Assembly: GCA_028551475.1 (NCBI GenBank)
Contig: CM052354.1
Location: forward strand, 32,639,240-32,703,239
DNA from: Casuarina equisetifolia
Lineage: Eukaryota > Streptophyta > Magnoliopsida > Fagales > Casuarinaceae
Direction: 5' to 3'
DNA length: 64,000 bases
A program made the position numbers and the translations under genes. Each line of letters opens with the position of its first letter. Position 1 is the first letter of the stretch. The notes beneath the pieces were generated by a model. The model was not told the origin of the DNA, did no database searches, and worked only from the letters and a program-made list of their open reading frames with translations. This document shows positions 30,591-44,182 of this stretch, one piece after another.

Positions 30591-33343
30591 TTCGGATATT
30601 GATATTAATTATAAAGCTTAATTTTATTATACAAAGAATACAAAATAAGGAAAATATGATATAAATCATAAATGACTTAAGAAAGAGTTTAGTACAGTAT
30701 CTTTTAACACTATTTACCAGGACAGACCATAAAGCGTTGGTAATAACTTTCCAATACTTTTGAGGATTCCAAATCAAGTAGGGCTTTTGCCACAGGGTGA
30801 TAAATGCTCGAGTTTTCTTGTCTAAGTTTCCACTGCTGGATGAAGTTTCACTCGTGACCCTATGGACCTGACATCCCGAATTGAAAAAGATCGGCGAGGA
30901 AATCCAACATTGATCAATCAAATCAGAATCCCGTTTCTGCATAAAACTGCTCTGTCCCCTGCAGAATGGTACATGGTAGGATTGGCTCGCTTTGCTTGGA
31001 TCATCTTCTCTACCTATCTCTTTTTGTCTTCGCCACAGAGTCCCGTGTGCTTTTTACATGCACATTAAATTCCCTTTTGTCCTCTGCAGTTCTACCTTTC
31101 AGGGAAGGCACACTGATTCCTCTCTCACTCTCTCTCTCTCTGCCTCTGATGTGTATTTTTGGACGTGGATACACACCCATGACCTCTTATTCTCTGTCAA
31201 CACGCCAGGCCTTTTCTTACCCCATGGATTCCGTTCTGTCTACTGCTTTCTGATGTCTTCTCCTCTGTGTGCACTTGGGCTTCTTTTACCCTTTTGGTGC
31301 TGCTAGATTTCCTTGGAGCAGGTTCTGCCTCTGGCATTTTGCTGTGGTGGGTCCTGTTTTTTATGGTCCCCCTCTGGGATCCACAAGAAGCCATGGGCAT
31401 AGCCCAAGAAGTTCATGACAGTGTAATGATGCACTTTGTCAGCCCATATATTCTTTCATCTCTTCCAAATATAGCTGGATCTTGCAGACGAACAATCATC
31501 CAGCCAGCCCAATTATTCCTTGTTGATGATGCTGTTTCATTTGCTTTTGCAGGTTGTCCGGAGAAATCCGTGGAGATCTGGCCTTTTATGTTTGTTCCCA
31601 TTACAAACTGGCACGTATGTTTGCCTGCGCCATCTCTTGTCTAGTTTCTCACTTCCGGTAATTGGCTTCAATTATTGACCCCAAAACTACCAACTGAAGC
31701 CATACCAGTCGAAGTTGAATAGAAGGGATACAAACTTGGGAAAAATTTTGCGGATACATTTCTCCTTGTAGAGTCCTTGTGAAAAATGGAAATGGGGGTT
31801 ATGTGAACTCTAAAGAAGTTTCAACATGCGCCAAAATGGGTAATCCATGGTACCATAACGCCATCATTTTGTAAGAAAACATTGTTCTTATAAACAATCA
31901 ATTTATAAGAAGAAAAATAGACATTTTCTAATATGATATTGGAAGCTACCAAGCACTTGGCTCCAGTAGCATAAACCTTGTCTAGGATATCATAAAAAAA
32001 AATTAAGAAAAAACAATTAAACCCTTTCAAAAATTATAAATAGATGTAAGTGTTCCCTTCCCTAATCCGCCAATTATTTAACAAAGTTAAGTTTAAATTC
32101 ATAAATGGATTGACATTGGGTATTATCGACGCTGGGCACATTTCTGTTAAAGTAGAATATTGCCATTGCCTCGTAGTGGCCAGCTTAATATATTGGTAGT
32201 GGACGATGATGGGAAAGGTTGTAACGTGATTAAAGTCAAGTGAAAACACATGTTCGGTCAGGAATGGGCAGTCCATGGTTGGCTTTCTTTATCACATGCC
32301 ATGGTTGCTTTGTTCCCTAAACATATAAAATATGCTTGATCGACACGCATTTATGGGATGAAAAGAAGATAAAGATATGAGATCCTAGGAGCTCACACTT
32401 TTCACTTATAAAATTAGTTAGTACTTAAAAAAGAAGAACATTCCACATTTCTATAGGAGCAAACCTAAGGCCTAGAGCCGAACTCATGCCCGCTTTAAGA
32501 TCCATAGCTCTATGCAGTCGTATCTTATATGGATTTGCCCCTCGAGTCTTTTTATGCTCCTTTTTGGGTGGTTCTAACGGAGTAACTTGGCTATTTCTCC
32601 CCTCCTCTCTCTCTCTCTCTTTCCCTACTTGAATATTTTTGGAAGTGTCAGGGTGGTTTCGACCAAAAGGGAATAACCTTACATATAATAGTGATATCTT
32701 GATATAAAAATAATATAAGACTCATATTTGAAACACATGTATAATTTATGTAAGGATCTAGTTTCATGAGCAAAAGAGCACAACATTTAAACTTAGGTTT
32801 TGGTATTATTCCTCTTTTAAAACCAATTATTAGAAGAGCCAACTTCATGTCTAGATTAAGATAGTCTTTCCATATAACCCTTATTATGTTCTTATGCTAG
32901 CTTAATCCAAGTAGCCCTTCCATAACTCATCTTCTTATTAGTTCCAACTCAAAATGTAGGTTTTTGAAGGAAATGACAATGACAAAGGTAAAGAAGATAA
33001 AGGTTAAGTCAGAAGGGACGGGAGGCCCATATCCGTTCAATACTTTGCACAAAGTCTCTCCAATGCTCCATTGTGGATTGGGCTACATTTTAATTCAGCA
33101 GGTTGATAAGATTTTGGTCCATCAACGTGATTCGACTCTCCCTTGAAGAGTCCTCGGATTTCCCGCTGATCTTGTTTTTACCAGAGTTGGACAAGGGAAG
33201 AGACAGAACATCCATCAATATGGACACAATTATCACAAGAAAAACCATAGTTTTATTCATCCGGTCCTTCTTCCTAGTCGATGCTACTGACCATCCTCTC
33301 GATTTCTCCATAGGCATCCCAGAATCCGCCATTCCCCCCACAT
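30591..33343. other. Intergenic stretch without recognised genes
   Basis: Mostly AT-rich. Open stretches at 31267-31644 (plus) and 33090-33386 (minus; it contains a hydrophobic run NKTMVFLVIIVSILMDVLSL) match no family I know. The second overlaps the kelch-gene promoter, and I do not call it a gene. CT-rich microsatellite tracts near 31115-31142 and 32600-32622. Confidence 0.4.
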
Positions 33344-33350
33344 TATAAAA
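33344..33350 (+). promoter_or_regulatory. TATA box of the kelch gene
   Basis: TATAAAA. Transcription would start about 30 bases on, near 33375-33380, which is after the ATG at 33368 and before the ATG at 33401. This supports 33401 as the start codon. Confidence 0.6.
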
Positions 33351-33400
33351 CCACTGAACCACAGCGGATGTACCTCTGCTCCCCATTCAGTCAGGCTCCA

Positions 33401-34504
33401 ATGGGTTCCATTGCGCCTCCACAACCATCGGCCCAGAACCCTCCACGTAGCGACCATGTCTTTGTCTCGTTCCGTCTCCGCCAGGAAGGGCCAAAGCCAA
33501 ACCTTTTCAATAGAATAGATTGCTACAGCCCCAACGATAACTCATGGACCCATGTTAGCATAATCCCAGGCCTCGATGATAACCGTGCACTAAAAGGCTT
33601 CGCAATGGTGGCTCTCGGAGACTTTCTTTTCGTGATCGGCGGCAAGGAATATTACCGGGAACAGGCTTATGAGTTGCAGGATCCCGATGAGTTCGTGGAC
33701 GTGGACGTGGACGTCCGAATCCTTTGCTCGGTCTGGCGTTACAATGTTCGGTCTAAACAGTGGTCACGAGGTGCTCCACTCGGCACTCCGCGGAGTGACT
33801 TTGCATGCTCCGTCTGCGACAACAGAATTTACGTGGCCGGCGGGCAGTCCAACGTGACGTCCCCTATGGGCGTATCCACGGCGGAGGTGTACGATCCATT
33901 GCTTGACATCTGGACCCCGTTGCCCAGCATGACTATTCGCAGGTACAAGTGTGCGGGAGTGACATTGAATGGAAAATTCCACGTTGTCGGGGGATTCACC
34001 GGAAATGGAGAGGAGAATCCGAGCCCGTACGTCCTGGAGCGGAGCTCCGCTGAGGTGTACGACGTGCATACGGGACGCTGGGAGCTGCTGAGGAGGATGT
34101 GGCCGCTTGATGTGCCGCCGAACCAAATTGTCGCGGTTGGCGGGAGGTTATTTAGCTGCGGGAATTGCCTGAATGCAATCAACGGTCACATCGAAGCTTA
34201 CGATGGCAGACTATGGAACGAAGTGGAGGGATCGCAAGAAAATCTACATTCCGGGATTTTGATGGGCAACCCCGACAACGAAGACGAGCAAGCAAATCAT
34301 CGGCTTTACCTCACCATGGCGCCGGTGGGTACGTGTTTATATATACTCGCAGGGTATCGGACGGGCAACAGCGCTGCAAAGTCGACGTTCATGGCTCATG
34401 TATTCGACACTTCAGCGACTCACAACGCCTGGATGACAACGGAGCCATTCGAGGAGGAGGGGGAGAAAGAGCTTTGCAGCCACCCCTGCGTTGTTAATCT
34501 CTAG
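33401..34504 (+). CDS. Kelch-repeat protein without an F-box (367 aa)
   Basis: Single-exon, intact frame starting MGSIAPPQPS. At least three kelch blades are visible by their double-Gly and Trp pattern: LFVIGG (76-81), RIYVAGG with VYDPLLDIWTPLPSM (142-177), KFHVVGG with AEVYDVHTGRWELL (192-230). Less regular ones are near 243-249 (IVAVGGR) and 312-319 (CLYILAGY). Kelch blades form a beta-propeller that binds proteins. F-box-kelch proteins are common in plants as SCF ubiquitin-ligase substrate receptors, but here no F-box is seen and the N-terminus is short. The partner is unknown. An Asp-Val run (VDVDVDV, about 99-105) comes from a short GTGGAC repeat. An alternative start at 33368 would add 11 residues but lies only 18 bases after the TATA box. 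Confidence 0.9.
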   Translation: MGSIAPPQPSAQNPPRSDHVFVSFRLRQEGPKPNLFNRIDCYSPNDNSWTHVSIIPGLDDNRALKGFAMVALGDFLFVIGGKEYYREQAYELQDPDEFVDVDVDVRILCSVWRYNVRSKQWSRGAPLGTPRSDFACSVCDNRIYVAGGQSNVTSPMGVSTAEVYDPLLDIWTPLPSMTIRRYKCAGVTLNGKFHVVGGFTGNGEENPSPYVLERSSAEVYDVHTGRWELLRRMWPLDVPPNQIVAVGGRLFSCGNCLNAINGHIEAYDGRLWNEVEGSQENLHSGILMGNPDNEDEQANHRLYLTMAPVGTCLYILAGYRTGNSAAKSTFMAHVFDTSATHNAWMTTEPFEEEGEKELCSHPCVVNL

Positions 34505-37500
34505 TAAGCAACGTTAACAACCCCCTACCCATAATGCAATGTTGTTCGCTTATACTCTATTTCTTCTTTTCTTTCTTTGTTTCTTTTTTTTTTTTTTGGT
34601 TCTCTTTTGGCCTTTTTTGGTATAAAGGATGTTGAAGAGAAATGAGATATGGAACTCAAGACTTATGTTCTTAGTAGTAGATATCAATTACTAAGTTATT
34701 GGCTTATTGACTATTTACACTATAGTTGCTTGTAATAACGTACCAAAAATTAGGAGAATCTTCACTTTTTCTTTTCTTTTTTTTTGTATTTTTTCTTTGT
34801 TTGCGTGAATTGATAGTACAATGCAATGGTAACCTGTTTGAAATTTCAAATTATTTTCAATTCATTATATAATCTTTTACGCATAAACATTTCTTTATGT
34901 TCCTTAAAAGTCAAATTTAGAGAAGAAAAAAAAAACTCCTTAACATAGTATTAAATCTTATTATGCAAATGAATAAGATTTTGTTATGATTCATAATAAT
35001 GGATGGTGAATCAATTGTGTGATTTCAATTATAAGTAAGATCATGGAATACAATGACATAGAAAAGCTTAAGAAGCAATCACGTTCAGGATGTAGCCATT
35101 GAGAACGTAATTGACCTGCATCATGCAAAGGGTGGGACTGCACTGCTCAATTGCTTTCAAGCAAAGTTCTCCATTATAATGCAACAAGGGCAATGTCAAA
35201 AGGCCCGCCAAGTGTTCTTTCTCTCACCGTGTGACTTGGTTCTTTAGGTTGTGCTCCAATTTGACGGGGGGACATGTGGTCAATTAGTCCACACTTTAAA
35301 TACTCTGAACATAAGATTTGCTCTGCAAAGAATCTATATAATAAGGCTTTAGTGCCGAACCAAATCATGATTACCAAAAGATGAAAGACACTAGGGTCTA
35401 TTCTGAGGCATTTTAATGATGTTTGTCCAGAATTAGAAAGAACTTAGGGGCCCAAATCAGATTAAAATCTTGTTTGCATAGTTTAGGACATATCACTTCA
35501 ACATGGAAAGCCACTGGTTCATAGTCGGCCCCTACTTTATATACACCAAGAAAAGCTAGGATAATGTTGCGTCTCAAGCACACACAAGGGTCCTTCAAAT
35601 TGCCAAGTCCCAACTCATGACCGTTGCTGGTTTGCATGGCCCCCAACAATCTTATTCATTTGTCTTCTCCGATATGACTTCACCGGAAATCATGTTCCCC
35701 CTCCCTTGGGCCCTATCAATGTCCATTGAACCTTACCCTTTCATCAACCCCAATGGGCGGGAGGCGACAACCCAATTGGTATAAGATGTTATGAAGTAAC
35801 GTAGACAAAAGTTACACTCTAATTTTTAAATTGAATCATAAAACTAATTCTTATATAGTATTTGAGATCGAGTTAACTCTTACTTACTTGGTTTATAGGA
35901 AAATTCATTCTACCATATCTAACAATGAGACTAAAACGTCTAAAGAGATCTTAAGTTCATTTTACTATACTTGGTTTAATGGTAAGCATCTAGCTATTGG
36001 TAATTGGTGTTGCAAACTTAAGAAGTCTTAAGTTTAATACAGTTTCATTCTCCATTTATCTATCTAAAAAGAAAAGGAAAAAATAAAGATATTATTCTAA
36101 AGACTTACCAAATCTTAGAAGACTAAGAGAATTAAAACATTGACTGAGCGTGGTCACCCACAGCCTCAAAGTGATTTGTGTCAATCGAGTATAGGGCATA
36201 GCCCCAAGGCATAGGTCTCAAGTAGTCAAGTCTTCCCCAAGCTTTAACCAGCATGAAAAGAAGAGAAAGCAAGCAAAAGATCCGTAGGGGCACGTGAGCC
36301 ATGAGCTCAGTCGCGCAGGAGCCACCACTGCTTCCCGAGCCTTGACCACTGACCCACGCCTGACACCTCCATCTCTGTCAAACATCAGAACGACATCAAC
36401 GATCGACACTCTTGAACAAGAAACCACACGTGGGACAGACCCGTGCACGCGCGAGGCTGATGTTTGACTCCTGTGAATTGACTCGGGGAAAATCACGGCC
36501 GGGATTTGGGTCCTTGCGAACAGAAATCTGGACCGTTGAAAGACGGGACCATCCCGAGGATTAGGCGTTAGAGCCTGAGAAAGCCGACACGAGAAGCTGA
36601 TATGTCGGGTTTTGTTAACGTTGTGAGAGAAGGAGTTGAGGGTTTTCATCCCCATTTCCCGACCGGTCCATGTCAAGCCACGTGGCGGACGATGGAATTG
36701 GTTGGTTGGGCTGCCATGCAGCGGTGGCGACCATGTGGGCACTTCCCTCGACAAGCTTCATGTGAAAGGGTTCACGCGAAGGTGGTTCCCAGCCATGAAT
36801 GTGAGACACGGGGAGGAGCCCCTTCTACACTTTCCTCGCGTTCACACTCTGATTTCTTTTTTTTTTTTTTATTCAATTTACTACTTTAAGTTTAGCCTAT
36901 AAAAATTTAAGTTAAATTTATTATATTTAATAAGATATTGAAACTAATAATTTTTAATGCATGAGCATATTTATATAAAATAAACATCTAATATTAAAAA
37001 AAAATATTTTTACTTTTAAAATACCTTTTACCCAACAAGGAATCTTAAATTCACCTTATGAAACCCCCAAGTTGTTGTTTTCCACTTCAACTCGGGTGCA
37101 ATAAGAGAAACGATGTGACTGCCTGCTGCAATGTGACTTGTGACTTGTGACTTGTGACTTGAGAGTTGGAATGGGTAACCCCAACCTCTCCTTCGGTAAG
37201 TTTCTTTGTAATTTCGGCCTAAAAGGCAACCAAGTCAACAAAGTACTTTCTTTCCTCCTCTTTCTTGCTTCTTAAGTTTGGAAAAGAGGAAAAGAAAAGC
37301 ATTTTACTTTTTCCATACAAAAAATATGCATACAACATTGCAGAAACATATTGATTTCAAGTATATATGCGAATGGGGCACGTTTTTCTCATCCATTTGT
37401 CAATGTTGGCATCGATTTCTTTAGGCGTAAACGGCTGCTTTCGTATAATCCAACCATCTTCAGGAATCTTTCGTACGCAAATACAATATAGAAACAAGTT

Positions 37501-39607
37501 CCTGTCTGTAAAAGCCGCATATCAGCGGCAGAAAATGGCGATTGAATGCTTTTATGGGCATTGAAGCAAGTAATATTCGTCGTCTCTATCACCCAAGAGG
37601 ATTCACCGCGAAGCAGCGATGAGCTAATGATGCGTGTTCCAGGAAGGGCCACGGAAATGCTGTGTCGGAAGACACACAATTATGACACTGCACTGCTGTA
37701 TGGGGACCTGTGTTGCTCTTTTTGGTTAGATGAGAGACGAAAGGAGATGGGATCGTAGTACTTTGTTTTCATCAATTCCCATGTAATCAGTACCCTGTTG
37801 TCGGTTGCGGTATTGACTACAGTTATTGCTTTTGGGGCTCACCAGGCAGCCCCTACACCTACTTGCCTACTGTATCCCTGTTTAAGGCACTGATTTTGAA
37901 AGGATTGGTCTAAGTTCTTGCGCTCTAGTGTCAAAATTCAGCAGAAAAAAAAAAAAAAAAGAAATTACTTAGGTTGTAGTTTTGAGTTATTTTTGTTATA
38001 ATATTAAAGTTTAAATTTTGTTTTATTTTGAACTCATTACATATATTATATATACATGAGTATTTATTTTATTTTGTTCAACTTAAATTAGATATGCCTA
38101 CTCTAATTTTTGAGTTTTACTTTTGACTTATTTTTATTATAATATTAAATTTAAGTATATCTTTTTAATATTGAGTCTTAGGTATGTTCTATATGCAAAA
38201 GTGTTGGAATAAAACTTTTATATGAAAAATAAATAAATCTTGAGTAGTATTTAAATGTAAAAAATATTTTTTTAATTTATGAAGTAACTTTTAGATTAAA
38301 TTATAAGTTTATTTCTTAAAAAAAAAAAACATAAAATGATGGTCTTGGCAAGATGGGAATTTATGTTAAAGATGTTTGTACTTATGTGGGTGCTGATTGA
38401 TCTATGTTAATCCTTCAACGTTTTCTAATGACATGACATGATTTCAGAATAATGTAGTGAAGGATCAGAAAGTGGAAGCTTAAGCAAGTAATTGGATTGG
38501 ACCACTCGACAACATGTAGAAAAAGCAAGATGTTGGAGCTGGCAGGGCCCTGGGGGACTGCTGTTTTCTTCTGTGGGAGAACCTTTGAAGTTAATTAGAT
38601 GGAAAAAGATATTCCTTGGGCCTGAGCTGTTTGGATGCTTGCATGTATGGCTAAGAACTCTAATTTTTCCACTGCATATTGTCTTGTCTCTCTTTCTCTC
38701 CAATAAAAGGGACCCGTAAAGATATAAAAGTGATAAAATGTTGGCCCTGATCGTGAAATTATCCAGCAAAAGTTGTTTAAAGTTGGTCGAAGTCTGATGT
38801 GGACACAAAGCCAGAATAATTGGAAAAGAAAAAAATGCTAGTGGAAGCATTGTGGCCCTTCTTATGCAAAATGGGGCTGGAAAAGGGGAAAACATAAAAG
38901 TCAGAAAACTTTGCATCTTTGATGTTTCCTACCAAATCATCTATTTTTTGGCAAAAAAAGATTTAGATGTATATTTGTCGACAAGTTTGCAACCATTAGA
39001 ACAAATAACAATTACAAATTACAAAATAATTTTCTTTTTCTTTTTCTTTTTCTTTTTAAAGGAACTTTATTTATAAATATTAAATCTTTTCGTACAAATA
39101 TTTTGAAGTAAATTATATGAGTTTTTCAGTTCCTATAATATTAGAATTTAGATTATGTTATGTTCTATTTTTTGTTACCTCTTGGTGTTGCTAATATTAG
39201 GATAACTTTTCAATATGCATCTTGAGAAAGAAGTTTAAATTGATTAATTTCTCCATTCTTAACCCAATTCGCATCGAGTGGAGAGAAAAATAGAAGAATA
39301 AAGATTTACGAGGTCAATATGGTGCCCAACCAAAATGCAAGCACTAATTCTGATTACTTCATGTATTGGCTAAAGATAAAAAAAAGAAGCAGTTTCAGGT
39401 GAAGAGTTATCTAAAAAGTCCAAAGCCCACATGCTTCTCTTCTCTCTCTTTCTCTCTCTCTGCATTTCTCCATCTCCCAGTCCCTCTTTTAGGGGGCCTA
39501 AATCAGAAGTTTGAGTTCTCCGACAACAACAAAAGCTTCGGTAATGGCGTAACGCCTTAAAGTACTGCCTCACCTTCCACTACAATCCAAAGGTCGCTTA
39601 CCCAATC

Positions 39608-39611
<4 letters not shown>
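34505..39611. other. 5.1-kb intergenic region without recognised genes
   Basis: AT-rich 3' flank of the kelch gene, then mixed DNA. 36290-36850 is clearly GC-richer and has two ACGT-core motifs (ACACGTGG near 36426 and CCACGTGG near 36679, G-box type). It also has a 178-codon open stretch on the minus strand (36218-36754) with no domain, and could be a promoter or a non-coding transcript. Open stretches near 37370-37760 and 38425-38916 are not recognised either. Confidence 0.4.
37133..37160. repeat. Short tandem repeat (GTGACTT)x4
   Basis: Four perfect 7-bp units. Confidence 0.9.

Positions 39612-39654
<43 letters not shown>
39612..39654. repeat. (TC)n microsatellite in the 5' region of the membrane-protein gene
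   Basis: About 21 uninterrupted TC dinucleotides, 115-157 bases upstream of ATG 39769. CT-rich tracts are common in plant 5' UTRs and core promoters. Confidence 0.95.
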
Positions 39655-39656
<2 letters not shown>

Positions 39657-39768
39657 GTCTCTGTGGTTGGGTAACAGCTCTGCGATAACCAAGAAGAACC
39701 ACGTAAAAATGGTGTAAAACCGGTAGACTTGGAGTTGAGAAGAAGAGGGAAACCAACAAGAAAAGAAA

Positions 39769-42700
39769 ATGGGGGGAGAAGAAGTGTATGCATGGCCACC
39801 AGTGGGAGCTCCATTGAGCAGCGTGCCGAGAGAGGAGCCCTGGAGCCACTTTGATAACTCGGTTAATGCCGTGTCGTTCGGGTTCGTTGCCACCGCCATT
39901 CTCATCTCCATGTTCTTGGTCATGGCCATCTTTGAGAGATACCTCAGACCCACCTCGCCAACGCTGTCACCGTCCGGTAGCCGCAACCACCGTGACCTCG
40001 AGTCCCAGATGGGCTTCAATGCCAAGCTTGGTCATCCGTCTCCCAAAGTAAGCAATTCATGTCTTTTTTCCTTTCTTTTTTTCCCTTCTTTTTGTCAAAA
40101 GAGTTCTGCTTTTGGGTCTTTTTATCTCTGCATTTTCTCTTGCAACTATGTCTCTTGCTTTAGCATGCTTGATTCTCTCAAAAGTGCTTAAAGTCGTTTA
40201 TTTTCTTTTGGGTTTCTGTTTTTCCATCTACCCTATCACCAAAGAGGGAAACGCAGATGCACCATCGTTCTAACCCAATTGTTGTTGCTTTCACCTTTTC
40301 ATGACAGTTTGGGCCTTTTACCTTAAATTTCTGTAAACAGTGATGATAATTGCTCTGGTAGAAATCTCTTCGGCCCAGTTTTTCTTTTTCTCTCTTCTAA
40401 TCATGTGTGTTGATTTGCAGTATTTGCTGCTCACAAGGTTCAGAGGCTTTGCTTGAGTTGTTTTGATTTGACTCTAAATGCACTTGCCCAGAAGAGCCTT
40501 TTTCTTTCGAAGTTTAACCGTTTAGTCTCCGCAGGAATGGAGCATCCACTCTCTAATTAGTTCATTTTTCCCTTTAATTTCTGTGTTTTTGCGTCCTTCA
40601 CTCAGTTCAAGACATCCCTTTTGTGTTTGGTTCTTTGTTTTTTTTTTTTAATATGTTTCTGTTCATCTGGTCAGTCTTTCCTATTTTTGGTCACTGAGTT
40701 ACCAATTACCACTGAAATTAGAAACTGGTATGCCACAGGAGTCAGTGAGATCGATTACATTCCGCACCATTCAATTTTCCCCTAGGGCCCTACCCTTTTC
40801 ATCTTGATTCGAAACTTTCCCTTCCTTGTACTGACCGTTCCCCATATTTGTCCTCCTTTGTCTGTGATTTCTGTGCCGATGTTCTTTCTTTTCTTTTCTC
40901 CTTTTCCCTGTATTCAGCAAACTCTGTCACGGATCAAAGAACTGTTTCTCTTTTGACTGTTGAAGACTAAAGGTTGTTTCCAAGTTCATGTCTGAAATCT
41001 ATTTCCAATTAACAGGTGCTTGTGCTGTAGCTCCCAGAACCAGTTGGGTGAAATCTATCTATTTACTGCATCTTATTGCATCTTGCTGGTGTTAAAGTTT
41101 CTCGTTTTATCCGTATGAACTTTCACGTGATTAAGTAACAATGTTGTCATGTATTTATGATTGTTGGGCGATGGCCCATTGAAGTGGTTGTCTGTTAAAG
41201 GTAAGTGGTTGGTCCCAAAGAAGAGTCTTGTGACTGTGTTCCTGGAGTTCAGTCGGTGTCCAACGAGCCCATCACTTACAACATTTATGACACCCAGCAT
41301 GGTCAGTGCCGGGGCCGGAGACAATTAGTTTTTCTTTGTGGGCTAGTGCTAGTTTTCTGTCTTCTTTTCATTTGCTGGTTGCTGCGTGTTTTCCTACCAG
41401 TTTAAGAAAGCAAAGAAAGCTGTGTTGGAAGATATTTTGGGTGCTATAATTGCATCAAAGGAACTGAATCCTATTAGCTTGTTTAGGGAATCATATTCTG
41501 GGAATGCCTTGTACGATACTTCTGGGAACATCCAAGGCCCACTTATTGATCTTACCAATTTTTCAATGAGGGGACCAACTTTTATGTGGGACAGAGCCGA
41601 CAAAGGACGTATTCTCAGCTTTATGAACAGGACTGTAGATCTACAGTTATTGGTGGAAAATGGAATTTTTGGTGTTTTAGAAACCAGGCCGGGTTAAATG
41701 TTGAAACAGTGATACTTTGTTGAACCCTTGGACCAAGAGATCACATAGGAAAGCTAAAAGACTGCATGAACACGCAGGTTCTCTCACTGTGAGTTTCAGA
41801 AACTTATCGTGCCAGTTGGAATGAATTCTAAGTCATTCAGTAAGCTAGAAACAGTTTCAGGAACACTAACTATGTGTTACTTCCTGGTGAAAATTGATCT
41901 GATATCCTTAAGAATCCAAATAAGAAGGATAGTTTTTTTTTTTTTTTTCCCTGCAGAATCTTTCATGGTTGTCTGGTTTTATTGATTGATTACCAAGACA
42001 TCATAAGGAATCTCCCATTGTTGGATGAAGTCATCAACTGTGCATCTTTTGTTATCACTTTCCAATTGTCTTGTCCTCCTAAAATGTTGTTTACTCTCAG
42101 CATCCACCATTTCATCCTAAACTTTTGTCTGCAAATCGAAAAAGTCAAACGCATATGCTAGTTGTTGGGATAACGTTGTTACCATACCTGCTAAGTCAGA
42201 AAAAATACAAAAAATGTAGAAATGCGTCATCCAACCATTACCATGATCATGGGTTTAGTGGGTTTGATTGTCTTTTATTCTTATTTTTGTCTGTTTTTGC
42301 TGTTTGTATATGTTTTGATATTATGTACCAAGTAAAAGTGGACAACTTGATGATCCCTTCACCAGTTAATTATTCAAGGTTAAAACATTTATGAATCCAC
42401 TTTATTTTAAATGGGGACTACAAAACCCTGTTGTACCGCTTGAATGGGAAACAGTGATATATTCATCATTGAAACTGAACAGCAGGACTGGCATTCAATC
42501 CGGCTGTGGCTCCATACTGTATATATTATTTTTTAAAGCGTGGTTGGGATCTAGTTATGTCTTTTATAGGATTCAGCTGTACATTTACAGCAACAAAAGG
42601 TGTAGATCTAAGCAACTTTTGTTCTCAAAATCAAAACATGGTTTCAGTTTGACATCAGATTTGTGGTACCAGTGCAATGCACATTAGTATACCAACAAAG

Positions 42701-43043
42701 TTTTTGTTCTTGTGGTAGGTTTTTCCTCAACAGTTGAATGTTGCTTTTGGTTTCATGTGTTCGAACTTGTTATGCCCTTTTGCAATTCATTTTCGACATT
42801 CCTAGTTATATCTTAACAATTTGTCGTTCCTTAATTCTGCAGATGACTGTATATGCTAGTGCAGTTTCAGTATTGATGCCTGGTGATCATATTCCTACGT
42901 TCATTGCACACCCAGCCCCAATGCCATGTCCCTCTGAACAATTCTTATGGCCTCATCATCATATTTCCTTGCCCAATCCCAACTTGAACAGCAACTTGAG
43001 CACAAACTCGAGCTCGAGCTCATTAGCCGAAAACCAAACGTGA
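39769..43043 (+). CDS. Two-exon single-pass membrane protein of unknown function (159 aa)
   Basis: Exon 1 is 39769-40047 (93 codons). A GTAAGC donor follows in phase 0. The intron is 2795 bp. Exon 2 is 42843-43043 (66 codons plus stop) after a CTGCAG acceptor. Start MGGEEVYAWPPVGAPL, then a Trp-containing PREEPW stretch, one strong transmembrane helix at about 34-56 (FGFVATAILISMFLVMAIFE), and a Pro/Ser-rich tail. Exon 2 (MTVYASAVSVLMPGDHIPTF, then a His/Pro-rich end) lacks membrane segments. The N-terminus resembles a plant-only family of small membrane proteins with the same exon split, known to me only as uncharacterised or hydroxyproline-rich. Orientation and role unknown. The exon join rests on splice consensus and phase. 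Confidence 0.8.
40048..42842 (+). other. Long intron of the membrane-protein gene
   Basis: 2.8 kb, T-rich. Contains an open stretch at 41386-41697 whose middle (MRGPTFMWDRADKGRILSF) loosely resembles the GpxFTW...R pattern of plant LINE endonucleases. This may be a small relic or chance. Nothing else recognised. Confidence 0.5.
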
Positions 43044-44182
43044 GAATCGCATGGCATCAATTCAAGCGCAAACCATGATCATACACTCAGAGCAAGAGTC
43101 ACTCCCTGGACTAAGGCAAGCATTGGCGACACTGTTCAAGATTTAGAGGTCATGATCATGCACTCAAGAGTCATCATTTGTAAATAGGATTAGTGCAGGC
43201 TGGCTTTGGCAATGGGTCACCTTCATATTAGCAGACTGACCCCCGTCCAAGTGCTGCTGGGATTTACATTTTTCTCTTGTGATGTTAAGATTTTCCAAAC
43301 ACAATTCGATCTTTAGTGATGTATCTATTGCAATCAGATGGATCGATTTCGTCTGTTAAAATCTGAGGAACGTAATTTGTGTTGAGTATAAGTTGTGGCC
43401 AGTACCTTACCCAACTTACATTAGACTACGACTGAACAAGGGAAGTATAAACGGTGAAAAACTTGTCATGGTATATATTTGCATTAGAGTTTTTTTTCTC
43501 ATTTAAATGTTTATAACTTTCTTAAACTATTAAAGTGTCCCTGGTGCTAATAGAATCTTTCCAAGAGAGGCAAGGCAATGCCTTGAAAGATGCCGGTTCA
43601 TCCATCACCTCAGCATTGTCTGTGCATCCATACGTCAAAATCAAGGTTGCTAACTTCCTAAAGCACTTCAGGGTAATGACAAAGATACATAACTTTAATA
43701 ATTGCAAGCGATGGTACTAACCGAGCATCTATTCTTTGTCTTTGTTGAATATGTTTCTATTGTCCGTTTTGCAGGTCTTGCCCTTCAACAATGTTTAATA
43801 GTTGAATGACAACGAGTCCTCACGTTGTAGAGTTGATCAGCAAGTGTACCAAAACTAAGGCTATCTCAAGTTGTGTGGTTTGGTTTAGTCGTGTTTAGTA
43901 GGAGGTTCTGGGTTTTTCTATCGTCTACTTTTGGTAAATGTTAGAGAAGCACTTCACAAACCATCTCCTTTGTCGCATCCACCCATATAGTTGTTTCTCT
44001 TGGTATTGCAAGTCAAACATTCATATCAACGGTTCCTCAGTGCTACAAATCTAGAACTCCCCACCAAATATTTCGTAGATCCATAGACTTCTCTTTGAAA
44101 AGCATAACATTATAGACTTGCTCATTTAATGAATAGATTAACATCTACTTTATCTTTTTATAAATGTCTTCAAAGAGCTTAT

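Noticed and set aside
31267-31644. 125-codon plus-strand open stretch
   Set aside because: Trp/Phe-rich, no recognised family, no promoter or splice support.
33090-33386. Minus-strand open stretch with a hydrophobic run overlapping the kelch promoter
   Set aside because: Would start inside the kelch 5' region and has no recognisable homologue; more likely chance.
36218-36754. 178-codon minus-strand open stretch in GC-rich DNA
   Set aside because: No domain, odd composition, and GC-rich DNA makes long chance frames likely. Kept only as part of the intergenic note.
39557-40025. Minus-strand frames across the (TC)n tract
   Set aside because: They are Arg/Glu repeats produced by the microsatellite.
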